From Telmatospirillum siberiense (GTDB lineage: Bacteria > Pseudomonadota > Alphaproteobacteria > Rhodospirillales > Magnetospirillaceae): DNA of 64,000 nucleotides. The DNA lies in NCBI RefSeq assembly GCF_002845745.1, contig NZ_PIUM01000028.1, positions 1 to 64,000 on the forward strand. The letters run 5' to 3'. The notes beneath the pieces were generated by a model that saw nothing but the letters and a program-made list of their open reading frames with translations, did not search any database and was not told the DNA's origin. The position numbers and the translations under genes were made by a program. Shown in pieces: positions 22,879 to 34,536 of this stretch (its first letter is position 1; the number at the start of each line of letters is the position of its first letter).

Positions 22879-25098
22879 ATGATCCGGCCCCTGCCGACAA
22901 AAGAGGACTGCCGAGCCCGCGCCATGGATAGCGCCAAGCCTATTTTCAGCTACCGTCGTTACTGGGCGCACCGTTTCGGTCCGGCCCCCATGCTGCCCAT
23001 GTCGCGCGCCGAGATGGAGGCGCTGGGCTGGGACAGCTGCGACATCATCGTGGTGACCGGCGACGCCTATGTCGACCATCCCAGTTTCGGCATGGCGGTG
23101 ATCGGCCGCGCGCTGGAGGCGCAAGGCTTCCGCGTCGGCATCATCGCCCAACCGGATTGGAGCGACGCCAAGGCTTTCGCCGCGCTCGGCAAGCCCAATC
23201 TGTTTTTCGGGGTGACCGCCGGCAACATGGATTCGATGGTCAACCGCTATACTTCGGATCGCCGGATACGCCACAACGACAGTTACACGCCCAACGACGA
23301 GCCGGGAAAACGCCCCGACCGGGCGGTCATCGTCTATTCCCAGCGTTGCCGGGAAGCCTTCCGTGACACCCCCATCGTCATCGGCGGCATCGAGGCCTCG
23401 CTACGCCGCATCGCCCATTACGACTATTGGTCCGACAAGGTGCGCCGTTCGGTTCTGGTGGACAGCCGGGCCGACCTGCTGGTTTTCGGCAACGGCGAAC
23501 GGGCGATCATCGACATCGCGCACCGCCTGGCCAAGGGTCAGGCGATCGGGCATCTGGACGACATTCGGGGCACCGCCTTCCTGCGCAACGCCGTCCCCGG
23601 GGACTGGACCGTCGAGGCCAGCGACCATCTCGACGACGAGCCCGGAGTGCCGGACGCCGGTTGGGAAGGCATCAGGGAGAATGCCCTCGAAAAAGCCTTT
23701 GGCGGCACCGGCGTCCCTGCCGGTGAGGGCGCCCACGCCGGCAGGGACGCCGGTGCCGCTGATTCAAAGGGCGACACGGATTCAAATCGCACGGTGGTGC
23801 GCCTGCCGGCCTTCGAACAGGTCAGGGACGATCCGGTGCTTTACGCCCATGCCTCCCGGCTTCTGCACCGGGAAAGCAACCCCGGCAACGCCCGGCCGCT
23901 GATCCAGCGCCACGGCGACAAGGAGGTCTGGCTCAATCCACCGCCGATTCCGCTCACCACGCCGGAAATGGATGGCGTCTACGACCTGCCCTATGCCCGG
24001 GCGCCGCATCCGGCTTACGGCGAGGCGAAGATCGCCGCCTGGGACATGATCCGCTTCTCGGTCAACATCATGCGCGGCTGTTTCGGCGGCTGTTCCTTCT
24101 GCTCGATCACCGAGCATGAGGGACGCATCATCCAGAACCGCTCGGAAGCCTCGATCATCAAGGAACTCGAGAACATCCGCGATAAGACCAGGGGCTTCAC
24201 CGGCATCATCTCGGACCTGGGCGGACCGACCGCCAACATGTACCGCCTGGCCTGCAAGGACCGGAAAACCGAAAGCCTGTGCCGCCGGCCGTCCTGCGTC
24301 TTCCCGGACATCTGCAAGAATCTGAACACCGACCATACGCCGCTGATCGAGCTTTACCGCAAGGCCCGCGCCCTTCCCGGCATCAAGAAGGTGCATATCG
24401 CCTCCGGCCTGCGCTACGACCTGGCGGTGCGCAATCCGGCTTATGTCAAGGAACTGGTCACCCACCATGTCGGCGGATATCTGAAGATCGCCCCGGAACA
24501 TACCGAGGCGGGCCCGCTCGCCAAGATGATGAAACCGGGCATCGGCACCTACGACGCCTTCAAGGCGATGTTCGACAAATTCGCGCGTGAGGCGGGGAAG
24601 GAGCTTTACCTCATTCCCTATTTCATCGCCGCCCATCCCGGCACCACCGACGAGGACATGATGAACCTCGCCCTGTGGCTGAAACGGAACGGCTATCGGG
24701 CCGATCAGGTGCAGACCTTCCTGCCCTCGCCCATGTCGCTGTCGGCCGCCATGTATTACAGCGGCCGCAATCCCTTGCGGCCGGTCCGCCGCAACGGCTC
24801 GGAAGAGGTGGTCACCGCCAAGGGCCTGAAACAGCGCCGCCTGCACAAGGCCTTCCTGCGCTATCACGACGCCGAGAACTGGCCGATGCTGCGCGAGGCC
24901 CTGAAACGCATGGGCCGCGCCGACCTGATCGGTCCCGGCAAGCATCACCTGATCCCCAACTGGCAGCCGGCCGGCACCGGATTGTCCGGCGGCGAAGGCG
25001 TTCGGGCGGGACGCAAGCATGGTGGCCAGAAATTCTATACCCAGCAGACCACGCAATCGCGCCGGCCAGGGTTGCCGGCGCGGAAAAAGGACGCTTGA
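22879..25098 (+). CDS. ygiQ: YgiQ-family radical SAM protein
   Basis: 739 residues, a large cytoplasmic radical SAM enzyme of unassigned reaction. The N-terminal UPF0313 domain ([28 protein letters not shown]) is followed by the radical SAM core with the 4Fe-4S cysteines Cys401, Cys405 and Cys408 in CFGGCSFC, and by the family's basic C-terminal tail. Starts at 22879 or 22924 ([12 protein letters not shown]) are both possible; neither has a strong ribosome-binding site. Around residues 275-294, in a linker not seen in the E. coli protein, the DNA is a near-perfect 58-base inverted repeat that is translated in frame. Confidence 0.92.
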   Translation: MIRPLPTKEDCRARAMDSAKPIFSYRRYWAHRFGPAPMLPMSRAEMEALGWDSCDIIVVTGDAYVDHPSFGMAVIGRALEAQGFRVGIIAQPDWSDAKAFAALGKPNLFFGVTAGNMDSMVNRYTSDRRIRHNDSYTPNDEPGKRPDRAVIVYSQRCREAFRDTPIVIGGIEASLRRIAHYDYWSDKVRRSVLVDSRADLLVFGNGERAIIDIAHRLAKGQAIGHLDDIRGTAFLRNAVPGDWTVEASDHLDDEPGVPDAGWEGIRENALEKAFGGTGVPAGEGAHAGRDAGAADSKGDTDSNRTVVRLPAFEQVRDDPVLYAHASRLLHRESNPGNARPLIQRHGDKEVWLNPPPIPLTTPEMDGVYDLPYARAPHPAYGEAKIAAWDMIRFSVNIMRGCFGGCSFCSITEHEGRIIQNRSEASIIKELENIRDKTRGFTGIISDLGGPTANMYRLACKDRKTESLCRRPSCVFPDICKNLNTDHTPLIELYRKARALPGIKKVHIASGLRYDLAVRNPAYVKELVTHHVGGYLKIAPEHTEAGPLAKMMKPGIGTYDAFKAMFDKFAREAGKELYLIPYFIAAHPGTTDEDMMNLALWLKRNGYRADQVQTFLPSPMSLSAAMYYSGRNPLRPVRRNGSEEVVTAKGLKQRRLHKAFLRYHDAENWPMLREALKRMGRADLIGPGKHHLIPNWQPAGTGLSGGEGVRAGRKHGGQKFYTQQTTQSRRPGLPARKKDA
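23702..23759. repeat. Palindromic element translated within ygiQ
   Basis: 22-base arms 23702-23723 and 23738-23759 (beginning GCGGCACCGGCGTCCC) are exact reverse complements around a 14-base loop that is itself symmetric (GGGCGCCC). It encodes an extra Gly/Ala-rich loop between the two main domains of YgiQ. It resembles REP-like elements, but one that stays in frame inside a coding sequence. Confidence 0.8.
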
Positions 25099-25136
25099 GC
25101 CCATCGACGCTTGAGTCTTGAAAACGCGGATCTTTT

Positions 25137-25859
25137 ATGTTCACGCCACGGATACTCAGGAAAGAGCGCTTCTCCATCGCGGACATCGCTGTCACGGTGC
25201 AGGATCATGAATGGGTGGCACCTCCGGAATACGAGCGCATCGTTGAGGCCGAGTGGAGGAAACGGATCTCCGAGGCGACGTATCCGATTTGGGACGGCAC
25301 CTACTATCGGGTGATGAACATCGCCGACTCGGAGAATTCGAGATCCCCGCCGATGTTTCGGTTGGGCACAATTCGATATCGCTATGTCGCGACGCTCCCG
25401 GCTCTCTACCAGGAGCATCGGAAATGCCGTCTTGAAGCCCTTTATCATCTTTCGACAATCGCCCTCATCCAGACGACTGACGATTACTACCTGTTCGGCA
25501 AACGAACTGGGAACGGAACCATCGACCTCATTGGCGGCGGCGTCCAAAAAGATGAGCTGGCGGTCTCCAACGGCTCCGATATCGAACAAAACCTTTTCAA
25601 GGAAATTCGCGAAGAGGTGGGCATTCCCGCAAACGCTGTCGAAAGCATGAGCGGAATCGGCATCTTGTTGTCGGGCACCAGCAACGTTCTGATCGTTGGG
25701 CACGCCCGCGTGCGGCTCTCGAAGACCGATGCCGAACTGCGGTTTGCACAACGGGAGGACGATGAGATGGCGGCGCCGGTTTTCGTACCGAAGGACAAGC
25801 TCCGCGCCTTTCTGGAAGACATGTCCGACTATCGAAAACTCATTCCCGACGTGCTGTAA
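25137..25859 (+). CDS. Nudix-hydrolase-like protein
   Basis: 240 residues. The central part reads IDLIGGGVQKDE and, after a ~15-residue insert, NLFKEIREEVGIP. This is a Nudix box (GxxxxxE...RExxEExG) with a stretched loop and Lys for the first Arg. The E-REE acidic residues for metal are kept, so pyrophosphatase-type hydrolysis of a nucleotide-linked compound is possible. The ~100-residue N-terminal region is unrecognised. Codon use is less GC-rich than the flanking ygiQ and djlA-like genes, hinting at transfer. No clear ribosome-binding site precedes ATG 25137. Confidence 0.65.
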   Translation: MFTPRILRKERFSIADIAVTVQDHEWVAPPEYERIVEAEWRKRISEATYPIWDGTYYRVMNIADSENSRSPPMFRLGTIRYRYVATLPALYQEHRKCRLEALYHLSTIALIQTTDDYYLFGKRTGNGTIDLIGGGVQKDELAVSNGSDIEQNLFKEIREEVGIPANAVESMSGIGILLSGTSNVLIVGHARVRLSKTDAELRFAQREDDEMAAPVFVPKDKLRAFLEDMSDYRKLIPDVL

Positions 25860-26075
25860 CCGATCTTTCCAGATTGGCTTGGGCGACCCCGCCCATCCCC
25901 ATCACGGGTCGACCGGATGTCTGCTGGAGTGAGGGTGTGCTATCAGGCACAGTCACCGCAGCCGGCAAAATTTTCTTGGACATCGGCGATCCAAAGGATC
26001 CCCCTGTCCCAATACACCCATCCTTCGCCAAGTTCCGTCCTTGCTATCCCTCGCCGGGCGTTGTAGGCAGACGCC

Positions 26076-26824
26076 ATGTACTGGGGCAAAATCATCGGAG
26101 CGATGGCGGGATTTGCTCTCGGCCACGGCTTGCTGGGCGCGGTGCTGGGCGTCGTCGTCGGGCATTGGGTAGACGTGCGCCTGCTCCGCAAACTGCGCGG
26201 CAAAAAAAAGCCGCCGGTTTCGGCCCGCGCCAGAACGGTCGAACGCCAGAGGGTGTTCTCGACCTGCGTGGTCAGCCTGGCCGCCAAGCTGGCCAAGGTC
26301 GACGGCGTCGTCCTGCGCGAAGAGGTCGATGCCTTCAAGGCGGAATTCGTCATTCCACCGGCCCAACGCGCCGGCATCGCCGCCCTTTACGACGACGCCA
26401 AGCGCGATCCGCGCGGTTATGAGATTCACGCCCAGCGCCTGGCCCAGACTTTTTTCGACGAACCCTCGGTATTGAAGGATATCCTGGATTCCCTTCACCG
26501 CATCGCCCTTGTCGACGGGCCGTTGAAGCCCGAGGAACGGGCGTTCCTCGACAAGGTCGCCGGCATTTTCGGATTTGCCGACCGCCCCTTCGCCGAGCGC
26601 TACGGCGACCTCGTCGAAAGCGACCCTTATTCGGTGCTGGGCGTCACCCGTAACACCCCGGCATCCGAAATCAAGGCGGCCTGGCGCCGGCTGACCCGCG
26701 AACATCATCCCGACACCCTGATGGCGAAAGGCGTTCCCGCCGACCATATCGAATTCGCCACCAGGAAAATGGCGGCCATCAACGCCGCCTACGACCGTAT
26801 CCGCAATGAAAGAGGAGAAATTTG

Positions 26825-26825
<1 letters not shown>
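26076..26825 (+). CDS. DjlA-like membrane-anchored DnaJ co-chaperone
   Basis: 249 residues. A glycine-rich N-terminal membrane segment (about 5-30), a helical TerB-like central domain (about 55-175), and a C-terminal J-domain (from ~185, SDPYSVLGV) with the essential HPD in EHHPDTL. It would stimulate DnaK ATPase at the inner membrane. This domain order is that of DjlA, which is a little longer in enterics. The stop overlaps the ABC-F start by one base (TGATG), so translation is likely coupled. Confidence 0.87.
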
Positions 26826-28636
<1,811 letters not shown>

Positions 28637-28701
28637 ACGGGGGGGGCGTGGAATGGCGGTGGCGTCTCTCCTCGGTCCGGGGGCATCATCTCCCGCTGTT
28701 T

Positions 28702-28731
28702 GAACCACCAAGACACCAAGGCACCAAGGCG
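28702..28731 (-). repeat. CCTTGGTG dispersed repeat, left copy (inverted)
   Basis: A 30-base arm that is the exact reverse complement of 28850-28879. It reads as three CCAAG-ending units (ACCACCAAGACACCAAGG...). Its inner partner GCGCCGCAGGCA lies at 28776-28787. Confidence 0.85.
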
Positions 28732-28830
28732 TTTCCCGCGATCTTCGGTCCCGCATCGATCCCGATTAGGAATTTGCGCCGCAGGCAATCATCCGACGGT
28801 CCAACCGTTGGTCCCTGGATGGATGGGGAA

Positions 28831-28879
28831 TGCCTGCGGCGCATTCCGTCGCCTTGGTGCCTTGGTGTCTTGGTGGTTC
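28831..28879 (+). repeat. CCTTGGTG dispersed repeat, right copy
   Basis: TGCCTGCGGCGC at 28831-28842, then after 7 bases a block of CTTGGTG units (28850-28879). The same two-part unit recurs at 53380-53433, between recN and ligA, with the order of the C/T-variant units swapped. Confidence 0.85.
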
Positions 28880-28976
28880 CCCATCACCTCGCGGCGCAGA
28901 TTCCGCCAGAGCTTCCGCACACCGCCCCATCCCGCTCCCCGACCATGGAGGCGGGTTTATCGCGGTGGCCGGAACC

Positions 28977-29687
28977 ATGATCGATCTGCCCTCGCCCAAT
29001 TTCGACGAACGGCCCGCCGGGACATCCATCGACATGCTGGTTCTGCACTATACCGGCATGCCCAGCGCCAAGGCCGCGATCGAGCGCCTGACCGATCCCG
29101 CCGCCCAGGTCTCCGCCCACTATCTGATCGACGAGGATGGCGCCTGCCACGGCCTTGTCGACGAAAACGTCCGGGCCTGGCATGCCGGCCGGTCGTTCTG
29201 GCGCGGGCGGACCGACCTCAACGCCCGCTCGATCGGCATCGAACTGGTCAATCCCGGCCACGAATTCGGCTACCGTCCGTTCCCCGAGGCCCAGATGACA
29301 GCCCTCATCCGGCTGGCCCGGGACATTCTCGGACGCCATCCCATTCCGCCGCGCAACGTGGTCGGCCATGCCGACGTCGCCCCCCGGCGCAAGGAGGATC
29401 CTGGCGAATTGTTCGACTGGCGCAGGTTGGCGGCCGAGGGTATCGGCCTTTGGCCCGCCGCCAGCGAGACTGACGCCCCCCCTCCTCCCGACTGGCCTAA
29501 TCTCCTGGAGCGGCTGGGCTATGACGTGGCGGATCTCGCCGGGGAAACCAAGGGAACCGGCAGCCGCGCGGCCCTGGTCGCCTTCCAGCGACATTACCGT
29601 CCGCGCCGCTTCGACGGCATGGCGGATGGCGAGACCATCTCCAGGATGACCGCGCTTCTCGAGATGACCGGAGAGATGTCTCGTTGA
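28977..29687 (+). CDS. N-acetylmuramoyl-L-alanine amidase, AmpD type with peptidoglycan-binding domain
   Basis: 236 residues. An amidase_2 domain (about 1-150) has the zinc ligands His24 (LVLHYTG), His131 (VVGHADVAP) and Asp141 (RKEDPG). A C-terminal peptidoglycan-binding-like domain (about 170-230, LLERLGYDV...ALVAFQRHYRPRRFDG) follows. It cleaves between MurNAc and L-Ala. No signal peptide is visible, so it probably recycles muropeptides in the cytoplasm like AmpD rather than working as a lipoprotein like AmiD. ATG 28977 is the first start that gives the domain without translated repeat DNA. Confidence 0.88.
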   Translation: MIDLPSPNFDERPAGTSIDMLVLHYTGMPSAKAAIERLTDPAAQVSAHYLIDEDGACHGLVDENVRAWHAGRSFWRGRTDLNARSIGIELVNPGHEFGYRPFPEAQMTALIRLARDILGRHPIPPRNVVGHADVAPRRKEDPGELFDWRRLAAEGIGLWPAASETDAPPPPDWPNLLERLGYDVADLAGETKGTGSRAALVAFQRHYRPRRFDGMADGETISRMTALLEMTGEMSR

Positions 29688-29696
29688 ATTCGTCAA

Positions 29697-29716
29697 GGTG
29701 TGATGACCATCACACC
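29697..29716. promoter_or_regulatory. CRP-like palindrome between the amidase gene and rnpB
   Basis: GGTGTGATG-AC-CATCACACC is a perfect 9-bp inverted repeat. Its core TGTGATGACCATCACA matches the TGTGA-N6-TCACA consensus of CRP-type regulators. It starts 9 bases after the amidase stop codon and could instead be a short 3' hairpin, though no T-tract follows. Confidence 0.4.
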
Positions 29717-29785
29717 AATCAAGAAAAAGTATTCGCGATCTTCCATTCTAATTTTTTCTAGCCGATTTCTCCGTCACATTAACCC

Positions 29786-29814
29786 TTGCGCCGCCGCTGC
29801 GGATTGCCTAGCTT
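29786..29814 (+). promoter_or_regulatory. Predicted rnpB promoter
   Basis: TTGCGC (29786-29791), a 17-base spacer, and TAGCTT (29809-29814) form a sigma-70-like pair placed 7 bases ahead of the predicted first base of RNase P RNA at 29821. Confidence 0.5.
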
Positions 29815-29820
29815 TCGCGC

Positions 29821-30242
<422 letters not shown>

Positions 30243-30307
30243 AATTTTCCCGCCCGCTTCCCGCCCTCATTGCGACATACGATGGTAACCCCCGGCAGGC
30301 TAAATGG

Positions 30308-30353
30308 AACGAAGAAGGAACAACCTTCGCGGCGCATATCCGCTTCGTTTTTT
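30308..30353 (+). terminator. Probable terminator after rnpB
   Basis: AACGAAG (30308-30314) pairs with CTTCGTT (30343-30349), enclosing two smaller stems (AAGG/CCTT and GCGG/CCGC), and is followed by a run of six Ts to 30353. It lies 66 bases after the mature rnpB end. Confidence 0.5.
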
Positions 30354-30455
30354 AACGGCATGCAATACAAGGCTTTTTGGCGTTTGAATGAAATTTAGAA
30401 TTTTTCCTGTCGACACTGTAAGAAGTCGGCTTTTCCCATTGTTTTACTATGAGAT

Positions 30456-30500
30456 TCCATTGACGCCCATGTTTTCCCATGCTATCCCATAACGACCCAA
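30456..30500. promoter_or_regulatory. MraZ operator: 10-bp-spaced CCCAT boxes upstream of mraZ
   Basis: CCCAT at 30466-30470, 30476-30480 and 30486-30490, CCCAA at 30496-30500 and a weaker TCCAT at 30456-30460 repeat exactly every 10 bp. A further CCCAT lies at 30435-30439. On the other strand these read TGGGN with 5-base spacers, the known binding pattern of MraZ, which represses its own dcw operon. They lie 77-121 bases before the mraZ start. Confidence 0.85.
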
Positions 30501-30576
30501 GCGATGCCACCACCATGCCTGGAAGGTGGCTGAAGTCTGGGTCGGTGAAACAGGGGTCTTTGTGGGCGGACGACAG

Positions 30577-31041
30577 ATGGCATTGTTCGTTTCCACGTTT
30601 GTCAACAAGGTCGACCGCAAGGGACGCGTATCCGTCCCGGCGCCGTTTCGTGCCGCCCTGTCCAATCAGATGCCGCAGGGCATCGTCGTGTTCCCGTCCT
30701 TCACCGCGGCCGCCATCGAAGGATGCGGCAACGACTTCCTGGAACAGTTGGCCACCAGCACCACCGCCGCCTTCGACCTGTTCTCCCCAGAACAGGACGA
30801 CCTCAACACGCTGATTTTCTCGTCGTCGCATCAATTGGCCTGGGACCCCGAAGGCCGCGTCATGCTGCCCGAAGAGATCCTGGCGCACGCCAACATCACC
30901 GAACAGGCGGCCTTCGTCGGCAAGGGCCGCACCTTCCAGATCTGGGAACCCCAGGCTCTGAAGAGCCATACCGAGGAAGCCCGCAAGCGCGCCCTGCAGA
31001 ACCGGCCGCAGATCGCCTTGCGCACGCCGGAGGTCAAATGA
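30577..31041 (+). CDS. mraZ: Transcriptional regulator MraZ
   Basis: 154 residues with two SpoVT-AbrB-like DNA-binding halves ([21 protein letters not shown] at the start; [19 protein letters not shown] in the second half). It forms a ring-shaped oligomer that binds TGGG repeats and damps transcription of the division and cell-wall cluster. ATG 30577 is the family start; the frame is open to 30526. Its stop overlaps the rsmH start as ATGA. Confidence 0.95.
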   Translation: MALFVSTFVNKVDRKGRVSVPAPFRAALSNQMPQGIVVFPSFTAAAIEGCGNDFLEQLATSTTAAFDLFSPEQDDLNTLIFSSSHQLAWDPEGRVMLPEEILAHANITEQAAFVGKGRTFQIWEPQALKSHTEEARKRALQNRPQIALRTPEVK

Positions 31042-32000
31042 CCGCCGCGCCCCACATCTCCGTCCTGTTGAACGAGGTCGTCGCCGGCCTCGCCCCGAAA
31101 GCCGGCCAGATCTTCGTCGACGGCACTTTCGGCGCGGGCGGCTATTCGCGGGCGCTTCTAGACGCCGCCGGCTGCCGCGTCTTCGGCATCGATCGGGATC
31201 CGACCGCCGTGGCTCGCGGCGCCGAACTGGCCAGGCATTACGACGGCCGCCTGACCGTGCTCGCTGGACGTTTCGGCGACATGGACAGCCTGCTGGCCGA
31301 GCGCGGCATCGACCGGGTCGACGGCGTCGCCCTGGACCTGGGCGTCTCCTCCATGCAGATCGACGAGGCCGAGCGCGGCTTTTCCTTCCAAAAGGACGGC
31401 CCGCTCGACATGCGCATGGAAAAGGACGGGACGTCCGCCGCCGACATGGTCAATTCGCTGCCGGAAGCCGATCTCGCCGACATCTTCTGGCGGTTCGGCG
31501 AGGAACGGCATTCCCGCCGCATCGCCCGGGCCATCGTGGCCGATCGCAAGGCGCAGCCCTTCACCACCACCCGGCAGCTGGCCGAATTGATCCGCCGCAT
31601 CGTCCCCCGGTCGAAGGACGGCATCGATCCGGCAACCCGGACGTTCCAGGGACTGCGCATCGCGGTGAACGACGAGATGGGCGAGGTCGAGCGCGGCCTG
31701 GCTGCCGCCGAGCGCCTGCTGACCGAGGGGGGCCGGCTGGCCGTCGTCTCGTTCCACTCGCTCGAGGATCGCGCGGTCAAGGATTTCCTGAAAACCCGCA
31801 GCGGCGGCCAAGCCCAGCCGAGCCGCCATCTTCCCGTCGCCGGGGAAGCCCGGGAACCGAGCTTCCGGCTGTTGTCCAGGAAGCCGATCGCCCCCGGCCC
31901 GCAGGAAACGGCGGCCAATCCCCGCGCCCGTTCGTCGCGCCTGCGTCTGGCCGAGCGGACCGCCGCCGCCGCCTGGCCCTCGCCGGAAGGGCACGCATGA
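31038..32000 (+). CDS. rsmH: 16S rRNA (cytosine-1402-N4) methyltransferase
   Basis: 320 residues. Uses S-adenosylmethionine to methylate N4 of C1402 in 16S rRNA at the decoding site. Family segments are [11 protein letters not shown] (SAM-binding loop), [11 protein letters not shown] and a C-terminal [13 protein letters not shown]. The MraW helical insert is present in the middle. It overlaps mraZ by 4 bases at its start and ftsL by 4 at its end. Confidence 0.96.
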   Translation: MTAAPHISVLLNEVVAGLAPKAGQIFVDGTFGAGGYSRALLDAAGCRVFGIDRDPTAVARGAELARHYDGRLTVLAGRFGDMDSLLAERGIDRVDGVALDLGVSSMQIDEAERGFSFQKDGPLDMRMEKDGTSAADMVNSLPEADLADIFWRFGEERHSRRIARAIVADRKAQPFTTTRQLAELIRRIVPRSKDGIDPATRTFQGLRIAVNDEMGEVERGLAAAERLLTEGGRLAVVSFHSLEDRAVKDFLKTRSGGQAQPSRHLPVAGEAREPSFRLLSRKPIAPGPQETAANPRARSSRLRLAERTAAAAWPSPEGHA

Positions 32001-32773
32001 TGCGCGCCGCCACGATCCTCTGGGCGGTTCTCGCCGCCGCCGCCGGCACCAGCCTCTTCATGTTGAAATATGAGGTTCAGGCCCAGGAGCAGCGGCTGTC
32101 CGGCCTTCGCAAGGACATCGTCGAGGCCCAGGAATCCATTCACGTGATGAAGGCCGAGTGGAGCTATCTCAACGATCCGGCACGGCTGCGCGAGCAGGCG
32201 GAGCGCCATTTGGGCCTGCACCCGCTGAAACCGAACCAGATCGTCACCATCGCCAGCCTGCCGATGAGGGATCCGAAGACCGACGAAGCCCCCATCGCCC
32301 AAGGCCCGGCGTTGCCGCAGGCCGCGCCGGCGGTGACGGTTCCGCCGGCGCCGGTGGTCACCCGCAAGACGCCCAGTCCGCCGCTCAAGGCTGCCCCCGG
32401 ACCCGCGCCCGCGCCGGTCCCCTCGAAGCCGGCGCGCAGCATGATGGCCGAGAAGGCCCCCCCCGCCCCGGCGGCCGGAATCGCCAAGGCGGCGCCGGGA
32501 CCGGCGCCCAAAGTCGTGGCCAAGGCGGTCCCCGCGTCCAAGCCCGCCGTCAAGCCCGGTCCGGCGAAACCCACCGCCGTCGCTTCGGCCAAGCCGGTCA
32601 AACCGACGACGACGCCGGCACAACCGCGCCCCGCGGCCGGCGCCACGCCGGTCTATACGAGCACCCCGGCCAGATCCGCCTCCAGCGAGACGGCGAGCAG
32701 CGGCAACGTCATGGTGATCAAATCGCCGGCCCTTGCCGACCCGGAAGTTGCCAGCACGCGGGCCCAGCCATGA
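31997..32773 (+). CDS. ftsL: Cell division protein FtsL with long Ala/Pro/Lys-rich C-terminal tail
   Basis: 258 residues, about twice the usual FtsL. One N-terminal membrane helix (about 5-22), then a periplasmic leucine-zipper coiled coil (about 25-75, ending [15 protein letters not shown]), the divisome part that pairs with FtsB and FtsQ. From ~85 to the end it is low-complexity: repeated PAP, KP and AKA motifs, basic and without predicted fold, reaching the peptidoglycan side. Identification rests on topology and position between rsmH and ftsI. Ends overlap both neighbours by 4 bases. Confidence 0.85.
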   Translation: MMRAATILWAVLAAAAGTSLFMLKYEVQAQEQRLSGLRKDIVEAQESIHVMKAEWSYLNDPARLREQAERHLGLHPLKPNQIVTIASLPMRDPKTDEAPIAQGPALPQAAPAVTVPPAPVVTRKTPSPPLKAAPGPAPAPVPSKPARSMMAEKAPPAPAAGIAKAAPGPAPKVVAKAVPASKPAVKPGPAKPTAVASAKPVKPTTTPAQPRPAAGATPVYTSTPARSASSETASSGNVMVIKSPALADPEVASTRAQP

Positions 32774-34536
32774 TCCGCCCGCTCCTCAACCTGTTCAAGC
32801 CCCGCCCGACCCTTTACCAGGGGGAAGACGAGAGCGCGGGAATGGTGCATCTGGACGGCGCCCGCAAACGCGCCATCGAAATCGGCCGGACCCGCCTCAT
32901 CGTCACCGGTGCCATGTTCACCCTGGCCTTCTGCGTGATCGCCGGACGGATGGTCGACGTCACCGTGATCAAGTCGGTCACGGTCCAGCACTCCCGGCAA
33001 AGCAAAAGCAACGAGCTGGGGATCGAGCGGGCCGATGTGGTCGATCGCAACGGCGTCCTGCTGGCCACCAGCCTGCCCTCGGTCTCGCTCTATGCCCACC
33101 CGCACGAAATCGGCGACAAGAAAGAGGCGGCGCAGAAGATTGCGCGCGTGCTGCCCGACATCAACGCCAACGACCTGCAGAGCAGACTGCAGGGAGACCG
33201 GGCGTTCCTCTATTTGCGGCGGAATCTGACGCCGCGCCAGGAATATGAGATCAACGCCCTGGGCATTCCCGGACTCTATTTCGAGAAGGCCGAGAAACGG
33301 ATCTATCCGCAAAGCGAACTGACCGCGCATGTGGTCGGCCTCACCGACCTCGACAACAAGGGCATCGCCGGAATCGAGAAAGCCTTCGAAAACGAACTGA
33401 AGGCCCGACGGGACCCCTTGCGCCTTTCGCTCGATATCCGGGTTCAAACCGTCCTGCGCAACGAATTGGCGAAGACCGTCGCCGACTTCCACGCCATCGG
33501 CGCCACCGGCATGGTGATGGACGTCCGCACCGGCGAGTTGCTGGGGATGGTCTCGCTGCCGGACTTCAATCCGAACAATCTGGCCTCGGCCACGCCGGAG
33601 GCGATGTTCAACCGGGCGACGAGCGGCGTCTACGAGATGGGCAGCACCTTCAAGCTCTACAACACGGCCGCCGCCCTCGATGCCGGAACCTCGACCCTTT
33701 CGAGCACCTACGACGTCACTCACAAGATCAAGGTCGGCCGTTTCGAAATCTACGACTACGAGCCGGAACACCATCCGATGAACGTCGCCGAGATCCTCAA
33801 GGTCTCGTCGAACATCGGCTCGGCGCGCATGGCGCTCGATCTCGGCATCGACAATCAGAAGGCCTTTCTGTCCCGCATGGGCCTGATGCGCCCCGCCTCC
33901 ATCGAACTGCCCGAGATCAGCGCGCCGCTGGTCCCCAATCCCTGGCGCGAAATCAATTCCATGACGATCGCCTACGGCCATGGCATGGCGGTTTCGCCGC
34001 TCCATATGATGACCGGAGTGAGCACCCTGGTGAATGGCGGAAACTTCCATTCCGCGACCCTGTTGAGGCACGATGACGGCCAATCCATTCCCAGCCAGCG
34101 GGTGCTGAAGCCGGAAACCTCAAAAATCATGCGCGATCTCATGCGCATGGTGGTCGTCGAGGGAACGGGCAAGAAAGCCGATGTGCCCGGCTACGACGTC
34201 GGCGGCAAGACGGGTACCGCTGAGAAGAACGGCGCGGGCGGCTATCGCCATAAGTCCCTGCTGTCGTCCTTCATCGCCACCTTCCCGGTGTCCGATCCGA
34301 AATATGTGGTGCTGGCGATGATCGATGAACCGCAGGGCAACAAGGAAAGCTATGGCTTCGCCACCGCCGGATGGACGGCGGCGCCCGCCGTCGGCCGCGT
34401 CATCGCGCAAATCGGCCCACTGCTGGGATTGATGCCGTCGGCCATTCCCGAACCGGCCGCCAAGGAAAAAGCCCGCCTGGCGCAAGACGCCCCCCCTCAG
34501 CAGAAAAAGGGGGTGAGCCTTGCCAAAGCTGAGTGA
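32770..34536 (+). CDS. ftsI: Septal peptidoglycan transpeptidase (PBP3)
   Basis: 588 residues. One membrane helix (about 42-62), a pedestal domain, and a penicillin-binding transpeptidase domain with Ser292 in STFK, SSN at 346-348 and KTGT at 480-483. It cross-links septal peptidoglycan, working with FtsW. The C-terminal ~40 residues are a variable tail. It overlaps ftsL by 4 bases and murE by 17. Confidence 0.96.
   Translation: MIRPLLNLFKPRPTLYQGEDESAGMVHLDGARKRAIEIGRTRLIVTGAMFTLAFCVIAGRMVDVTVIKSVTVQHSRQSKSNELGIERADVVDRNGVLLATSLPSVSLYAHPHEIGDKKEAAQKIARVLPDINANDLQSRLQGDRAFLYLRRNLTPRQEYEINALGIPGLYFEKAEKRIYPQSELTAHVVGLTDLDNKGIAGIEKAFENELKARRDPLRLSLDIRVQTVLRNELAKTVADFHAIGATGMVMDVRTGELLGMVSLPDFNPNNLASATPEAMFNRATSGVYEMGSTFKLYNTAAALDAGTSTLSSTYDVTHKIKVGRFEIYDYEPEHHPMNVAEILKVSSNIGSARMALDLGIDNQKAFLSRMGLMRPASIELPEISAPLVPNPWREINSMTIAYGHGMAVSPLHMMTGVSTLVNGGNFHSATLLRHDDGQSIPSQRVLKPETSKIMRDLMRMVVVEGTGKKADVPGYDVGGKTGTAEKNGAGGYRHKSLLSSFIATFPVSDPKYVVLAMIDEPQGNKESYGFATAGWTAAPAVGRVIAQIGPLLGLMPSAIPEPAAKEKARLAQDAPPQQKKGVSLAKAE

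Larger units (their letters stand above)
28637..28976. other. Intergenic region filled by an inverted dispersed repeat
   Basis: 340 bases with no gene. The outer arms (28702-28731 / 28850-28879) and inner arms (28776-28787 / 28831-28842) pair to give one long nested hairpin. The remaining bases to 28976 include the leader of the amidase gene, which lacks an obvious ribosome-binding site. Confidence 0.6.
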
